A program made the translations under genes and the position numbers. From contig NZ_OZ060369.1 of assembly GCF_964058945.1 (NCBI RefSeq), forward strand, positions 62,001 through 126,000: a DNA stretch of 64,000 nucleotides, in the 5' to 3' direction. Source of the stretch: Buchnera aphidicola (Takecallis arundicolens). GTDB lineage: Bacteria; Pseudomonadota; Gammaproteobacteria; Enterobacterales; Enterobacteriaceae. The notes under the pieces are model-generated. The model made no database searches. It was not told the DNA's origin and saw nothing but the letters and a program-made list of their open reading frames with translations. Shown here in pieces: positions 8,060-19,016 of the stretch (within the stretch, counting starts at the first letter, position 1; each line of letters starts with the position of its first letter).

Positions 8060-9010
8060 ATGAATCAATTACATGCATTACAAAAGTTTACTACGATTGT
8101 TGCAGATAGTGGAAATGTACATGAAATTATGCAATATAAACCAACTGATGCTACAACTAATCCATCATTAATTTTAAAAACTATTTTTATTCCTCAGTAC
8201 AAACATTTAATATCAGATGCCATTAATTATGGAAAAAAAAATGGATCTTCCGAAAAAGATAAAATTTCACAAGCAAGTGATAAAATTTTAGTGAATATTG
8301 GTTCCGAAATTTTAAAGTATATACCAGGAAGAGTATCAAGCGAAATAGATGCTAGAATTTCTTTTAATACTAAGTTATGTATTTTTAAGGCTAAAAAAAT
8401 TATAAATATGTATGAAGTTTTAGGTATACCTCGTTCGAAAATATTAATTAAATTAGCTGCAACTTGGGAGTGTATTCAAGCCGCAAAAGAATTGGAAAAA
8501 GATGATATTAAATGTAATTTAACATTACTTTTTTCATTTGCACAGGCTAAAGCATGTGCAGAAGCAGGTGTATTTTTAATTTCTCCTTTTGTAGGTAGGA
8601 TTTATGATTGGTACTTTGATAATAATTTTATAAAAAAATATCATCCTAGTAATGATCCAGGTGTATTATCTGTAAAAAAAATATATCGATATTATAAAAA
8701 ATATAATTATACTACTATTATTATGGGTGCAAGTTTTCGTAATGTTGATCAAATTTTAGAACTCGCTGGTTGTGATTATTTAACAATTTCACCTGTATTA
8801 TTAGAAAAACTACAACGTAATTCCGATCCTGTAGTGAGAAAATTAGTTATTGGAGATACTGCTACACGATCTACATCTATTATAACTGAATCTAATTTTA
8901 GATGGGAACATAACCAAGATCAAATGGCTGTCGAAAAATTATCAGATGGAATACGTCAGTTTAGTTCTGATCAGGATAAATTAGAAAAAATATTACACTC
9001 AATGTTTTAA
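8060..9010 (+). CDS. talA: Transaldolase
   Basis: Transaldolase transfers a dihydroxyacetone unit between sedoheptulose 7-phosphate and glyceraldehyde 3-phosphate in the non-oxidative pentose phosphate pathway. The protein is 316 residues, the family length. It shows the N-terminal signature [11 protein letters not shown] and the Schiff-base lysine in [15 protein letters not shown] near residue 133. [13 protein letters not shown] and [19 protein letters not shown] follow. A ribosome site (agggatgaaac) precedes the ATG. tkt follows 38 bases later, the same talA-tktB pairing as in E. coli, so I favour talA over talB. Confidence 0.94.
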   Translation: MNQLHALQKFTTIVADSGNVHEIMQYKPTDATTNPSLILKTIFIPQYKHLISDAINYGKKNGSSEKDKISQASDKILVNIGSEILKYIPGRVSSEIDARISFNTKLCIFKAKKIINMYEVLGIPRSKILIKLAATWECIQAAKELEKDDIKCNLTLLFSFAQAKACAEAGVFLISPFVGRIYDWYFDNNFIKKYHPSNDPGVLSVKKIYRYYKKYNYTTIIMGASFRNVDQILELAGCDYLTISPVLLEKLQRNSDPVVRKLVIGDTATRSTSIITESNFRWEHNQDQMAVEKLSDGIRQFSSDQDKLEKILHSMF

Positions 9011-9048
9011 AACACTTTCATTTTTAATTTACTAAACAGGAATGAAAC

Positions 9049-11070
9049 ATGTGTTCTAGACAAGAATTAGCCAACGCAATTCGTGTTTTAAGTATTGATG
9101 CGATTCAAAAGGCGAATTCTGGACATCCCGGTGCGTCTATGGGTATGGCCGATATAGCAGAAGTATTATGGAGAAGTATTTTAAAATATAATCCAAATAA
9201 TCCATATTGGGACAATCGTGATCGTGTTGTTTTGTCTAATGGTCATGCTTCCATGTTACTATATAGTGTTTTACATTTAACAGGATATGACATATCAATA
9301 GATGACTTGCAGGATTTTAGAAAATTACATTCTAAAACGCCGGGCCATCCAGAAGTTGGATGTACTCCAGGAGTTGAAGTTACTACTGGTCCTTTAGGGC
9401 AAGGATTAGGTGCTGGAGTAGGTATGGCTATTGCAGAAAAAATACTTGCATCATATTTTAATCGACCACAATACAATATTGTGGACCATAATACTTGGAT
9501 ATTTGCGGGTGATGGTTGTTTAATGGAAGGTGTTTCACATGAAGTATGTTCTTTAGCTGGAACTTGGAAATTAGGTAAATTAACTGTTTTATATGATAGT
9601 AATAAAATATCAATTGATGGAAATGTTCATAATTGGTTTACTGATGATACTGCTAAACGTTTTCAAGCATATAACTGGCATGTTATTAATAATGTGGATG
9701 GTCATAATGCTAATTCTATAATAAAAGCTATAAATACTGCTAAATCAGTGACAGATAAACCATCGATTATTATTTTTAATACTAAAATTGGTTTTGGTTC
9801 TCCTAATAAATCTGGTACAGCGGAAGTTCATGGTTCACCTTTAGGAATAAAAGAAGTCTTATTAACAAAAAAAAAATTAAATTGGAAACATCCTCCATTT
9901 TATATTCCAGATGAAATTTACGATCATTGGGATGTACGAAATATTGGAAATAAATTGGAAGAAGATTGGAATGATTTATTTGCAAAATATAAAATTGATT
10001 ATCCAGATTTATCTAATGAATATACTCGTCGTATGTCTGGTTTATTGCCGTTAGATTGGCCGGATAAAATATTAAACATTATTAAAAATTTGAACAACCG
10101 TAATGCAATTGCTACACGTCAGTCTTCTCAAAATATTTTAGAATATATTGGTAAAATATTACCAGAGTTATTAGGTGGTTCTGCAGATTTAGCTCCTAGT
10201 AATTTGACTATGTGGTCTGGTTCAATTTCAATTAATCAAAAAAAGTCAGGCAATTATATTCACTACGGTGTACGTGAATTTGGTATGACTAGTATTGCTA
10301 ATGGTATAGCACAACATGGTGGATTTATTCCTTATACAGCAACCTTTTTAGTATTTTTAGATTATGCTAAAAATGCAGTGCGTATGTCTGCATTAATGGG
10401 TGCAAGACATATTATGTTGTACACACATGATTCAATTGGTTTAGGAGAAGATGGACCTACACATCAACCAATAGAACAATTATCCAGTTTACGTTCTATA
10501 CCGAACATGAGTGTTTGGCGACCTAGTGATACCGTAGAAACAATTTTTGCTTGGAAATATGCTATAGAACGTTATCATGGTCCTACTGCTCTGATATTGT
10601 CTCGTCAAAATTTAGATCAGTTATCACGTGATCAAATACAAGTAAATAATATTGCTCGTGGTGGATATATTTTAAGAGATTTTGGGGATATTATTGATGT
10701 TATTTTAATTGCAACTGGATCAGAAGTGCAATTAGCTGTTTTATCTGCAAATAAAATACATGATTTAGGATATGGTGTTCGAGTTGTTTCTATTCCATCT
10801 ATTGATGTTTTTGATCACCAAGATGATGAATATAAGGAATTTGTATTACCACGATTAATAAAAAAACGTGTTGCAATTGAAGCTGGACAATCTAGTATTT
10901 GGTATAAATACGTTGGTTTGTATGGTATGATTGTAGGAATTGATAGGTTTGGTGAATCTGCTTCTGCAAATGATTTATTTGCAAAATTTGGTTTTACAGT
11001 CAATAATATAGTACACAACGTGAAGAAATTATTAGATAATAAATTTTTTTCATACAAGATATATAAATAA
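9049..11070 (+). CDS. tkt: Transketolase
   Basis: Transketolase moves two-carbon units between sugar phosphates using thiamine diphosphate, linking glycolysis to the supply of ribose 5-phosphate and erythrose 4-phosphate. The protein is 673 residues. Motifs: [18 protein letters not shown] near residue 25, [30 protein letters not shown] in the cofactor-binding region, [15 protein letters not shown], and [19 protein letters not shown] in the pyrimidine-binding domain. The pairing with the transaldolase gene suggests it descends from tktB. The only transketolase gene in the window. Confidence 0.95.
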   Translation: MCSRQELANAIRVLSIDAIQKANSGHPGASMGMADIAEVLWRSILKYNPNNPYWDNRDRVVLSNGHASMLLYSVLHLTGYDISIDDLQDFRKLHSKTPGHPEVGCTPGVEVTTGPLGQGLGAGVGMAIAEKILASYFNRPQYNIVDHNTWIFAGDGCLMEGVSHEVCSLAGTWKLGKLTVLYDSNKISIDGNVHNWFTDDTAKRFQAYNWHVINNVDGHNANSIIKAINTAKSVTDKPSIIIFNTKIGFGSPNKSGTAEVHGSPLGIKEVLLTKKKLNWKHPPFYIPDEIYDHWDVRNIGNKLEEDWNDLFAKYKIDYPDLSNEYTRRMSGLLPLDWPDKILNIIKNLNNRNAIATRQSSQNILEYIGKILPELLGGSADLAPSNLTMWSGSISINQKKSGNYIHYGVREFGMTSIANGIAQHGGFIPYTATFLVFLDYAKNAVRMSALMGARHIMLYTHDSIGLGEDGPTHQPIEQLSSLRSIPNMSVWRPSDTVETIFAWKYAIERYHGPTALILSRQNLDQLSRDQIQVNNIARGGYILRDFGDIIDVILIATGSEVQLAVLSANKIHDLGYGVRVVSIPSIDVFDHQDDEYKEFVLPRLIKKRVAIEAGQSSIWYKYVGLYGMIVGIDRFGESASANDLFAKFGFTVNNIVHNVKKLLDNKFFSYKIYK

Positions 11071-11112
11071 TTTAATGTTTAATTTGATAAAGAGGTTATT
11101 CAGTGTAATCGT

Positions 11113-12240
11113 ATGTATTGTCCAATTGTTTTTTTAGCAAAAGAATTAGTATCTATACCTTCAATTAGCCCATCAGATTTTGAGTGTCAGAATATTATTG
11201 CTATGAGGTTGTTAGCTTTAGGTTTTAATGTTATGTTGTTCAAAAATAAACATACAAGTAATTTATGGGCTTATCGGGGTATAGGATTAATTTTCTCTTT
11301 TGCTGGACATACAGATGTTGTTCCTGCAGGAACGTTAATGAATTGGAAAACTCCTCCATTTAGACCCGTGATAAAAGATGGGATATTATTTGGCAGGGGT
11401 ACATCAGATATGAAAGGTGCATTAGCAGCTATGATTATAGCTGCTGAACGATTTATATTATCTAAAAATAATTACTTAGGTCAGTTATCTTTTTTAATTA
11501 CTTCTGATGAAGAATCCTCTGCAAAAGATGGTACCATTCGTTTAGTAGAATATTTAAAATCTATTGGTAATTATATTAAATATTGTATTATTGGTGAACC
11601 TACAAGTAGCCATATTATTGGAGATACAATTAAAATAGGTCGTAGAGGATCTTTGCATGCTAATATATGTATTTATGGTATACAGGGTCATATAGCATAT
11701 CCCAAATTTGCTGTTAATCCGATTCATAATGCTGCACCTTTTATCAATTCTTTCATTAATAAAAAATGGACTACTGGTAATAAATATTTTATACCGACAA
11801 GTATGCAAATTTCTGATGTATATTCTGGAAATAATAGTGAAAATATTATTCCTGGACAGTTTCATATCCGTTGTAATTTTAGATTTGGAACTGATATTTC
11901 CAATAAAAAAATTCAATTTGAATTAAATAATTTATTAAAACAGTTTAATTTTAAGTATACTGTAAAATGGAGATTGTCTGGTGTACCGTATTTAACTCAT
12001 GCAAATACTTTAGTGGATATTGTTAAAAAATCAATTTACAATATTCATATTGTTTCCATTTCTTTATCAACAGATGGTGGTATTTCTGATGGCCGTTTTT
12101 TAAAGTTAATTAGTTCGCAATTAATTGAAATCGGTTTAAAAAATAATACTATACATCAAGTAAACGAACATGTTAAAATACAGGATTTGCAAATTTTAAG
12201 TTTAATATATTTAGATATTATAAAAAAAATACTTATTTAA
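11113..12240 (+). CDS. dapE: Succinyl-diaminopimelate desuccinylase
   Basis: DapE hydrolyses N-succinyl-L,L-diaminopimelate in lysine and peptidoglycan precursor synthesis. The protein is 375 residues, as in E. coli. The dinuclear zinc site residues are visible: FAGHTDVVP (His near 67), GRGTSDMKG (Asp), SDEESSA (catalytic and bridging Glu), GEPTS (Glu) and IHQVNE (His near 350). STDGGISDGRF matches the substrate-binding TTGGTSDGRF block. It lies 42 bases after tkt on the same strand and faces dapA across a strong hairpin. Confidence 0.95.
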   Translation: MYCPIVFLAKELVSIPSISPSDFECQNIIAMRLLALGFNVMLFKNKHTSNLWAYRGIGLIFSFAGHTDVVPAGTLMNWKTPPFRPVIKDGILFGRGTSDMKGALAAMIIAAERFILSKNNYLGQLSFLITSDEESSAKDGTIRLVEYLKSIGNYIKYCIIGEPTSSHIIGDTIKIGRRGSLHANICIYGIQGHIAYPKFAVNPIHNAAPFINSFINKKWTTGNKYFIPTSMQISDVYSGNNSENIIPGQFHIRCNFRFGTDISNKKIQFELNNLLKQFNFKYTVKWRLSGVPYLTHANTLVDIVKKSIYNIHIVSISLSTDGGISDGRFLKLISSQLIEIGLKNNTIHQVNEHVKIQDLQILSLIYLDIIKKILI

Positions 12241-12260
12241 AATAGTATATATTATTTATT

Positions 12261-12283
12261 CAGAGTATCATTATGATACTCTG
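12261..12283. terminator. Perfect hairpin between convergent dapE and dapA
   Basis: The arms cagagtatca (12261-12270) and tgatactctg (12274-12283) are perfectly complementary over 10 bp with a three-base loop. It lies 20 bases after the dapE stop and is comparatively G+C-rich for this genome. It is followed on the plus strand by tattttc, so it is a likely terminator that could serve both genes. Confidence 0.75.
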
Positions 12284-12336
12284 TATTTTCACGATATTAT
12301 TAATAATATTACTTTATATTGATTATTTTTTAAATA

Positions 12337-13218
12337 TTACGGTATAATATCTGCTTGTTTTAGTGCTTTTTGTAATATTATTTGTGTATTTTTTGATAAT
12401 GGTGTTAATGGTAATCTTAATGTGTTATGTTGAATCATTTTTAGTTTCCAAGCAGCCCATTTTATTGGTATTGGATTTGGATCTAAAAATAATGCTTGAT
12501 GTATTGGCATTAATTTTTGATTAATTATTCTGGCACTAATAAAATCGTTTTTTAGTGCTAAGAAACACATTTTAGACATTTCTTGTGCTGCAATATTTGC
12601 AGTAACTGATATCACTCCATCACCTCCAAGTTGCATAAAGTCTAAAGCAGTAATATCATCACCACTAATAATTAAGAAATTTTTTTTAACGTGATTTTTA
12701 ATTTTATGGATTCTTGTTAAATCTCCAGTAGCTTCTTTTATACCAATGATATTATTGAATTTCGATAATTTAACTACAGTATCAGGTAGCATATCACAAC
12801 CAGTTCTACTGGGTACATTATATAAAATTTGAGGAATATCTGTATTTTCTGAAATTGCTTTAAAATGTTGATATAATCCATTTTGAGTTGGTTTATTATA
12901 GTATGGTACTACACTTAAGCAACCACAAATACCTGAATTTTCTAGTTTTTTTGTTAATGTAATAGCTTCATATGTTGAATTAGCTCCAGTACCAGCAATG
13001 ATCGGTATTTTACCATCTGCAAATTCTACAGTTGATAATATAGTATAATGATGTTCTTTTTGATTTAATGTGGCAGATTCACCAGTTGTTCCAACTGAAA
13101 CAATAGCTGTGGTATGGTTATGAATATGATATTGTACAAGTTTTTTAAGACTATTACAACAAATTTTTCCTTTTTCGGTCATGGGTGTAATTATTGCAAC
13201 AATACTACCTTTAAACAT
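12337..13218 (-). CDS. dapA: 4-hydroxy-tetrahydrodipicolinate synthase
   Basis: DapA condenses pyruvate with aspartate semialdehyde, the first committed step of lysine/diaminopimelate synthesis. I place the start at the ATG at 13216-13218 ([13 protein letters not shown]), preceded by a GGAG site. This gives 293 residues against 292 in E. coli, though the frame is open upstream. Motifs: [10 protein letters not shown] (Thr44/Thr45 region), [25 protein letters not shown] (Tyr133 and Arg138 region), and the Schiff-base lysine in [10 protein letters not shown] near residue 161. [21 protein letters not shown] follows (in two overlapping blocks). Confidence 0.96.
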   Translation of the reverse strand: MFKGSIVAIITPMTEKGKICCNSLKKLVQYHIHNHTTAIVSVGTTGESATLNQKEHHYTILSTVEFADGKIPIIAGTGANSTYEAITLTKKLENSGICGCLSVVPYYNKPTQNGLYQHFKAISENTDIPQILYNVPSRTGCDMLPDTVVKLSKFNNIIGIKEATGDLTRIHKIKNHVKKNFLIISGDDITALDFMQLGGDGVISVTANIAAQEMSKMCFLALKNDFISARIINQKLMPIHQALFLDPNPIPIKWAAWKLKMIQHNTLRLPLTPLSKNTQIILQKALKQADIIP

Positions 13219-13590
13219 ATTTTTTTCTCCGATAAAATTGATTATATTTTTGTATCGTATTATATTAATCAATTTTTTTGGATGATATATTACTGAAAAA
13301 TGAGAGATTTATGGATATGATTTTTAATAATGTACTAAATTTATATTTTGTAAATTTTTTTTATTTATTTAATTATATAATTGATAAAAATACTTAATTA
13401 AAATTGCGATAATATTCATATGTCTTTTTTTGAAAATATATTGTATAACGTATATACTTATTAATAATAAGTATTATTTTCATATGTTTTATTGATATTA
13501 GATAATATAAAATACTATACTTATTTTAATAATATGATCAATATAAATTATTAAATATTAAAATTACTGTTTTATTAATATGAATATATT
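13219..13590. other. Non-coding gap upstream of dapA and downstream of aroC
   Basis: No gene is visible here. The right part holds a perfect 10-bp palindromic element at 13454-13474 (atacttatta, one A, taataagtat) followed by tatttt. The remainder is featureless A+T-rich sequence that should contain the dapA promoter near 13230-13300. Confidence 0.5.
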
Positions 13591-13616
13591 TATACTACTA
13601 AAATATTAGTAGTATA
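13591..13616 (-). terminator. Hairpin just downstream of aroC
   Basis: Arms tatactactaa (13591-13601) and ttagtagtata (13606-13616) are perfectly complementary over 11 bp around a four-base loop. It is 35 bases beyond the aroC stop. No oligo-U run follows on the minus strand, so it could be a transcript-stabilising or Rho-assisted end rather than a classical terminator. Confidence 0.5.
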
Positions 13617-13650
13617 ATGGTGTAATTATTGACGATACAAATAAAGTATT

Positions 13651-14727
13651 TTAATATATATTTTCTATTTTTCCACATTGTGCTTGAAATCTTAATATAT
13701 GATCCATAATAACGATAGCTGTCATTGCTTCTGCTATTGGTACTGCTCGAATACCTACACATGGATCGTGTCTACCTTTCACTTGAATATATGTATTTTT
13801 ATTATCTTGTGTTATTGTTTGAATTGGAATATTAATACTTGACGTTGGTTTTAATGCAATTTTTGCAAGGATTGGTTGTCCATTACTTATACCACCTAAT
13901 ATACCTCCAGCATGATTACTTAAAAATCCTTTTTGTGTTATTGCATCACGATTTTCACTACCTAATTGACTTATTACGGAAAATCCATCACCTATTTCAA
14001 TTCCTTTAACTGCATTAATACTCATTAATGCATGAGCTAAATCGGCATCTAATCGGTCAAATACTGGTTCGCCTAATCCTATTGGTACATTTTCAGATAT
14101 TATTGTTATTTCTGCTCCTATAGAGTTTCCATTTTTTTTTAATTGCTTAATTTTTTTTTTTAATAAATTAATTTTATCAATATCACCACAAAAAAAAGGG
14201 TTGTTGTTAACTTCTTCCCAAGAATTTAATTGACACTTTATCTTTCCTAATTGCGATAAATATCCTCTAATATTGATATTATATATATTTTTTAAATATT
14301 GTTTAGCAAATGCTCCTGCTGCTACTCGCATTGCTGTTTCTCGAGCTGAAGATCGTCCACCTCCTCTATGATCACGTATTCCATATTTTTTATAGTATGT
14401 ATAATCAGCATGTCCTGGCCTAAATATGTGTTGTATAGTATCATAATCTTGTGAACGTTGATCAAGATTATTAATTGTTAATCCAATGCTTGTTCCTGTT
14501 GTTATATCATTAAATATTCCAGATAGGATATTAACTTTATCGGTTTCACGGCGTTGTGTAGTATATTGTGAAGATCCTGGTTTTCTACGATTTAATTCAT
14601 TTTGTATATATGTTTTTGATATTTTTATTCCTGGAGGCATTCCATCGATAATACATCCCAGAGCAACACCATGGGATTCACCAAAAGTATGTACTTTGAA
14701 GATTTTACCAATTGTATTACCTGGCAT
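13651..14727 (-). CDS. aroC: Chorismate synthase
   Basis: AroC converts 5-enolpyruvylshikimate 3-phosphate to chorismate using reduced FMN, the last common step to the aromatic amino acids. The protein is 358 residues (E. coli 361). Signatures: [20 protein letters not shown] at residue 13, [38 protein letters not shown], and [18 protein letters not shown] near the C-terminus. A GGAGATAAA ribosome site precedes the ATG. It is divergent from smrB, as in E. coli. Confidence 0.97.
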   Translation of the reverse strand: MPGNTIGKIFKVHTFGESHGVALGCIIDGMPPGIKISKTYIQNELNRRKPGSSQYTTQRRETDKVNILSGIFNDITTGTSIGLTINNLDQRSQDYDTIQHIFRPGHADYTYYKKYGIRDHRGGGRSSARETAMRVAAGAFAKQYLKNIYNINIRGYLSQLGKIKCQLNSWEEVNNNPFFCGDIDKINLLKKKIKQLKKNGNSIGAEITIISENVPIGLGEPVFDRLDADLAHALMSINAVKGIEIGDGFSVISQLGSENRDAITQKGFLSNHAGGILGGISNGQPILAKIALKPTSSINIPIQTITQDNKNTYIQVKGRHDPCVGIRAVPIAEAMTAIVIMDHILRFQAQCGKIENIY

Positions 14728-14981
14728 ATTTTATCTCCGTTTGATTTTTTAAAAAAAATGATTTTTTATATTATATGTTTTAAATGTATATATTTTTAAT
14801 TCGTTGTTTGATGTGATATAGAATATATTTAATTATTCTCATTATATGAATAAAATATTTTTTAAAATCATTTGTTATATAAAACGAATAAATATTTTAT
14901 TTCGATAATTATAAAAAAATTTATCACTAATAATATTAATTAAAACATTTTTAAGATAGAAATATTTTTGGAAATCTGACA

Positions 14982-15512
14982 ATGAAAAGAATTCAATTTT
15001 CGAATTTTAAAGATTCATCCTATTTTTTTGAAGAAATGAAAAATGTTAAAAAAATGAAACAAGATACTGTATTTCATAAAAAATTATATAAAACAAATAA
15101 TCAATATTCTGAAAAACGTGATTTATGTAACCAAGATGCACATATTCAATTTTTTAATTCTTATGTTCCAAAAAAAATAATTTATAAAAATCCTGTTGCA
15201 TATGTTCGTGAAAAAATTTTAATTACTGAGTTAAATAAATTAAAAAATAAAGTTTATATTCCGGAAATTTATATCGATTGCCATGGTTTAAATCAATATC
15301 AGGCAAAACAGGAATTAGGTAAGTTAATTTTTACATGTTTTAAAGAAAAAATATTTTGTTTTGCAGTAATACATGGTCATGGTAAAAATATTTTAAAAAA
15401 TTATATTCCTATTTGGTTGTCAAAACATCCAGATGTACTTGCTTTTTATCAATTACCTAAAACATTTGGAAAAAATACTACATTATTTGTTTTAATGGAT
15501 TATAAAAAATGA
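14982..15512 (+). CDS. smrB: Smr-domain ribosome rescue endonuclease SmrB
   Basis: SmrB (YfcN) in E. coli is recruited to collided ribosomes and cleaves the mRNA between them. The protein is 176 residues (E. coli 183). The N-terminal third is Lys-rich with a KMKQDTV block resembling E. coli KIKQDTI. The Smr domain runs from about residue 95: IYIDCHGLNQYQAKQELG, then VIHGHGKNILKNYIP with the HGHG motif, then HPDVLAFYQLPK. The DLH-type motif is DCH here. Its place beside aroC, divergently transcribed, matches E. coli. Retention of a collision-response nuclease in a reduced genome is noteworthy given the slippage-prone messages. Confidence 0.9.
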   Translation: MKRIQFSNFKDSSYFFEEMKNVKKMKQDTVFHKKLYKTNNQYSEKRDLCNQDAHIQFFNSYVPKKIIYKNPVAYVREKILITELNKLKNKVYIPEIYIDCHGLNQYQAKQELGKLIFTCFKEKIFCFAVIHGHGKNILKNYIPIWLSKHPDVLAFYQLPKTFGKNTTLFVLMDYKK

Positions 15513-15711
15513 TAATTATCGATAGTATCATTTTCATAATCAATATATACTAGTTTTTTTATAATAAACAACTACACTTATGATAATATTGTATACTGCA
15601 TGTTATTAAATACAAACATTCAAGTATAAAAAATTATTTTTAATTTATTTCATATATTAAGAAAAAGTTAAAAATATTCAGTATTTTCGGTAATGTTAGC
15701 AAGGTAAATTC

Positions 15712-16611
15712 ATGTTTAATAAAAATAGATTACGTATTGCTATACAAAAGTCTGGTCGTTTAAGTAAAGAGTCTATCAAATTATTAACACAATGTGGCAT
15801 AAAAATTAATTTCAAACAACAGCAATTAATTTCTTTTGCTGAAAATATGCCTATTGATGTTGTTCGAGTACGAGATGATGATATTCCTGGTTTAGTTATG
15901 GATCAGGTCGTGGATTTAGGTATTATTGGTGAAAATGTTATAGAAGAAGAATCATTATGTCGAAATATTAAACCATATGAGTTATTATATAAGATTATAC
16001 AACGTTTAGATTTTGGTTCTTGTCGATTATCTTTAGCAATACCAATTAATCAAGAATATGTAGATATTCAATCACTTAATAATGCTCGTATTGCCACTTC
16101 TTATCCCTGTTTACTAAAAAAGTATCTTGAAAATAAAGATGTAAATTTTAATTTTTTTATGTTAAATGGTTCTGTAGAAGTTGCTCCAAGTGCTGGTTTA
16201 GCTGATGCAATTTGTGATTTAGTATCAACCGGAGCAACATTAGAAGCAAATGGTTTAAAGGAAGTAGAGGTGATTTATTCTTCTACAGCATGTCTAGTGT
16301 CTCGTTTAGGACACATATCTGATTTGAAAAAAACATTGATTAATAAATTGATTACTCGTATTCAAGGTGTTATTAAAGCTAGAGAATCTAAATATATTAT
16401 GTTACATGCTCCATATTCTAAACTACAATCTGTAATATCTTTATTACATGGTGCAGAGCATCCAACAGTATCTAAATTAGCAGGTGAGACAGATAAAGTA
16501 GCTATACATATGGTAAGTAGTGAAACGGTATTTTGGGAAACTATGGAGAAATTAAAAATTTTAGGTGCTAGTTCAATTTTAGTTTTACCAATTGAAAAAA
16601 TGATGGAATAA
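15712..16611 (+). CDS. hisG: ATP phosphoribosyltransferase
   Basis: HisG joins ATP and PRPP in the first, feedback-controlled step of histidine synthesis. The 299 residues correspond to the long hexameric form with a C-terminal regulatory domain. Motifs: [16 protein letters not shown] at the start, [15 protein letters not shown], and the PRPP-binding region [20 protein letters not shown] followed by [10 protein letters not shown]. The C-terminal domain has [18 protein letters not shown]. It opens the his operon. The 199-base upstream gap has no His-codon-rich leader peptide, so the E. coli-type attenuator is apparently lost. Confidence 0.96.
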   Translation: MFNKNRLRIAIQKSGRLSKESIKLLTQCGIKINFKQQQLISFAENMPIDVVRVRDDDIPGLVMDQVVDLGIIGENVIEEESLCRNIKPYELLYKIIQRLDFGSCRLSLAIPINQEYVDIQSLNNARIATSYPCLLKKYLENKDVNFNFFMLNGSVEVAPSAGLADAICDLVSTGATLEANGLKEVEVIYSSTACLVSRLGHISDLKKTLINKLITRIQGVIKARESKYIMLHAPYSKLQSVISLLHGAEHPTVSKLAGETDKVAIHMVSSETVFWETMEKLKILGASSILVLPIEKMME

Positions 16612-16616
16612 AAAAT

Positions 16617-17930
16617 ATGCTTGTATTTAATGAAATATTTCATTGGAATAAACTAGATCAAAAAGAAAGAGACAGTATATTATTAAGGCCAAATATTATT
16701 GCATCTAGTGATTTAAAAAAAAAAATCAGATTGATTTTAAATGATATTAGAAATTTTGGAGATTTTGCGTTACGTAAATATACTAAAAAATTTGATAAAA
16801 TAGATTTAAAAAAATTTTTTATAGAAAAAGAACGAATGAATAATTCAGAATATTTTATAGATAAAACTTTAAAAAATGCTATTTTAAATGCAAAGAAAAA
16901 TATTGAATTATTTCATGATCAACAAAAAATGAAATGTATTGATTTATATACTCAAATTGGTGTTCGATGTCAGCAGATTTTTACTCCAATAGAATCAGTT
17001 GGATTATATGTCCCTGGAGGATCTGCTCCTTTATTATCTACTGCATTAATGTTATCAATACCTGCTTCTATCGCAGGATGTAAAAATATTATTTTATGTT
17101 CACCTCCTCCTATTACAAATGAAATTTTATATATCGCTAAGATTTGTAATGTTAATCATGTTTTTGAAGTAGGAGGAGCACAAGCTATTGCAGCTCTTGG
17201 ATTTGGTACTGAGACTATTCCAAAAGTTAATAAAATATTTGGACCAGGTAATTTGTATGTGACTGAGGCGAAAATACAATTAAATCAATTATTGCCGGGT
17301 TTAGCAATTGATATGATTGCTGGTCCTTCAGAGTTATTAATTATTGCAGATGAAACTGCAGATCCTGCGTTTGTTGCATCGGATATATTATCTCAATCGG
17401 AGCATGGTATTGATTCACAAGTTATTGTTTTATCTGATAGTCTTGGTTTACTAAAAAATATTTTGTTACACATAGATAAGCAGTTACCGTATTTATCAAG
17501 AAAAGATATTATTTTTAAGTCATTGAAAAATAATAAATTTATTTTAACAAAAAATATATTAGAATGCATTCAGATATCGAATATATATGCTCCAGAGCAC
17601 TTAATTATTCAAACAAAATCTGCTAAAAATTTAGTACATAATATTACGAATGCCGGTTCTATATTTTTAGGTAAATGGTCTCCTGAATCTATAGGGGATT
17701 ATGCTTCAGGAACTAACCATGTTTTACCAACTAACGGTAATGCTATTTCTACATCAGGATTAGGTGTAATAGATTTTCAGAAGAAAATTACTGTTCAAGA
17801 ATTAACACCATTTGGATTAAAAAATATTTCTAAGGTAGTTGAAATATTAGCACTTTCGGAAAAGATGGATGCTCACGCAAATGCTGTGATAATACGATGT
17901 AATGCTATTAAGGATAAATATGGAAAATAA
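16617..17930 (+). CDS. hisD: Histidinol dehydrogenase
   Basis: HisD performs the last two oxidations from L-histidinol to L-histidine with NAD. The protein is 437 residues (E. coli 434). Motifs: VGLYVPGGSAPLLSTALML near residue 128, VGGAQAIAALGFGTETIP, KIFGPGNLYVTEAK, and DILSQSEHGIDSQV with zinc-binding Gln and His. YAPEHLIIQT and EKMDAHANAV follow near the C-terminus. The ATG is five bases after the hisG stop. The 3' end overlaps hisC. Confidence 0.96.
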   Translation: MLVFNEIFHWNKLDQKERDSILLRPNIIASSDLKKKIRLILNDIRNFGDFALRKYTKKFDKIDLKKFFIEKERMNNSEYFIDKTLKNAILNAKKNIELFHDQQKMKCIDLYTQIGVRCQQIFTPIESVGLYVPGGSAPLLSTALMLSIPASIAGCKNIILCSPPPITNEILYIAKICNVNHVFEVGGAQAIAALGFGTETIPKVNKIFGPGNLYVTEAKIQLNQLLPGLAIDMIAGPSELLIIADETADPAFVASDILSQSEHGIDSQVIVLSDSLGLLKNILLHIDKQLPYLSRKDIIFKSLKNNKFILTKNILECIQISNIYAPEHLIIQTKSAKNLVHNITNAGSIFLGKWSPESIGDYASGTNHVLPTNGNAISTSGLGVIDFQKKITVQELTPFGLKNISKVVEILALSEKMDAHANAVIIRCNAIKDKYGK

Positions 17931-18990
17931 TATTCAGAAATTGTCTAGAAAAGATATTATTTTTTTGAAAGCATATCAATCAGCACGATCTATTGGAGGT
18001 ATAGGACATACTTTATTAAATGCAAATGAACTACCAATGTCAAGCTTATATAACCTTACAAATATAACTTTAAATCGTTATCCGGAATGTCAGCCTAAAA
18101 AATTAATTTTTCATTATTCTGCTTATGTCAATCTTGCATTAGAAAATATTTTAGTTAGTCGTGGTTCTGATGAAGCAATTGAATTACTTATGCGTGTTTT
18201 TTGTTTGCCGAATAAAGATTCAATTATAACATTTTCACCGACTTATACAATGTATGCTAAAATTGCAGAAATATATGGTATTAAAAATATTATTATTCCA
18301 ATGATTAATAATATGATTTTAGATATACCTAAAATAATAAAATTACTCCATGGAGTAAAATTAATATATATTTGTCGTCCAAATAATCCTACAGGACATA
18401 TTTTTAATATTGATAGCATAATTCAAATATTAAAGATTACTATTGGTAAAGCAATAGTTATTATTGATGAAGCATATATTGAATTTTGTATGTCTGAAAA
18501 TACTATTTTTTTATTAAAAAGTTTTTCACATTTAGTAATTTTAAGAACGTTATCTAAAGCTTTTGGTTTAGCTGGTCTTCGGTGTGGGTTTACTTTAGCT
18601 CATAAGGATATAATTAAATTATTAAGAAAAGTTATTACACCATATCCTCTTCCAATTCCATCAATTAATATTGCAATACAGGCATTATTACCTTCTGCAA
18701 TTGTTAGTATGCAAAATAAAGTTTTAGAAATACAAAAAAATAAAAAATTTTTATTAAAAAATTTAAAAAAAAACGATTTAGTAAAATATATTTTCCATAG
18801 TGAGACTAATTATATTTTAGTAAAATTTTATAATGCTAAAAATATATTTGATATATTATGGAATCAGGGTATTATTTTAAGACAGCAAAATCACGAATCG
18901 AATTTAAGAGACTGTATTCGAATATCAGTTGGGACTAAAACAGAGTGTTTGTGTTTAATTAGTGCGTTGAAAAGTATATCATTAAATTAA
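17920..18990 (+). CDS. hisC: Histidinol-phosphate aminotransferase
   Basis: HisC is a PLP enzyme making histidinol phosphate from imidazole-acetol phosphate and glutamate. The frame could start at 17902, but I choose the ATG at 17920, which overlaps hisD by 11 bases. It gives 356 residues, starting MENNIQKLSRKDI, equal to E. coli length. Motifs: SARSIGGIGHTLLNANELP, LNRYPECQPK, VSRGSDEAIELLMR, CRPNNPTGH, IIDEAYIEF, the PLP lysine in LRTLSKAFGLAGLRCGF, and CIRISVGT. Confidence 0.95.
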   Translation: MENNIQKLSRKDIIFLKAYQSARSIGGIGHTLLNANELPMSSLYNLTNITLNRYPECQPKKLIFHYSAYVNLALENILVSRGSDEAIELLMRVFCLPNKDSIITFSPTYTMYAKIAEIYGIKNIIIPMINNMILDIPKIIKLLHGVKLIYICRPNNPTGHIFNIDSIIQILKITIGKAIVIIDEAYIEFCMSENTIFLLKSFSHLVILRTLSKAFGLAGLRCGFTLAHKDIIKLLRKVITPYPLPIPSINIAIQALLPSAIVSMQNKVLEIQKNKKFLLKNLKKNDLVKYIFHSETNYILVKFYNAKNIFDILWNQGIILRQQNHESNLRDCIRISVGTKTECLCLISALKSISLN

Positions 18991-19016
18991 TATTATTGTT
19001 TTGAAGGAAGGTTATA

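Noticed and set aside
9243-9476. Open frames antisense to tkt, dapE, carB, dnaK and other genes
   Set aside because: They lie opposite well-conserved coding sequence, have no ribosome sites or recognisable domains, and are explained by codon composition on the other strand.
12337-13272. DapA beginning at 13272
   Set aside because: The ATG at 13218 follows a GGAG site and matches the family start MFKGSIVAI. The upstream 18 residues are unlike any DapA.
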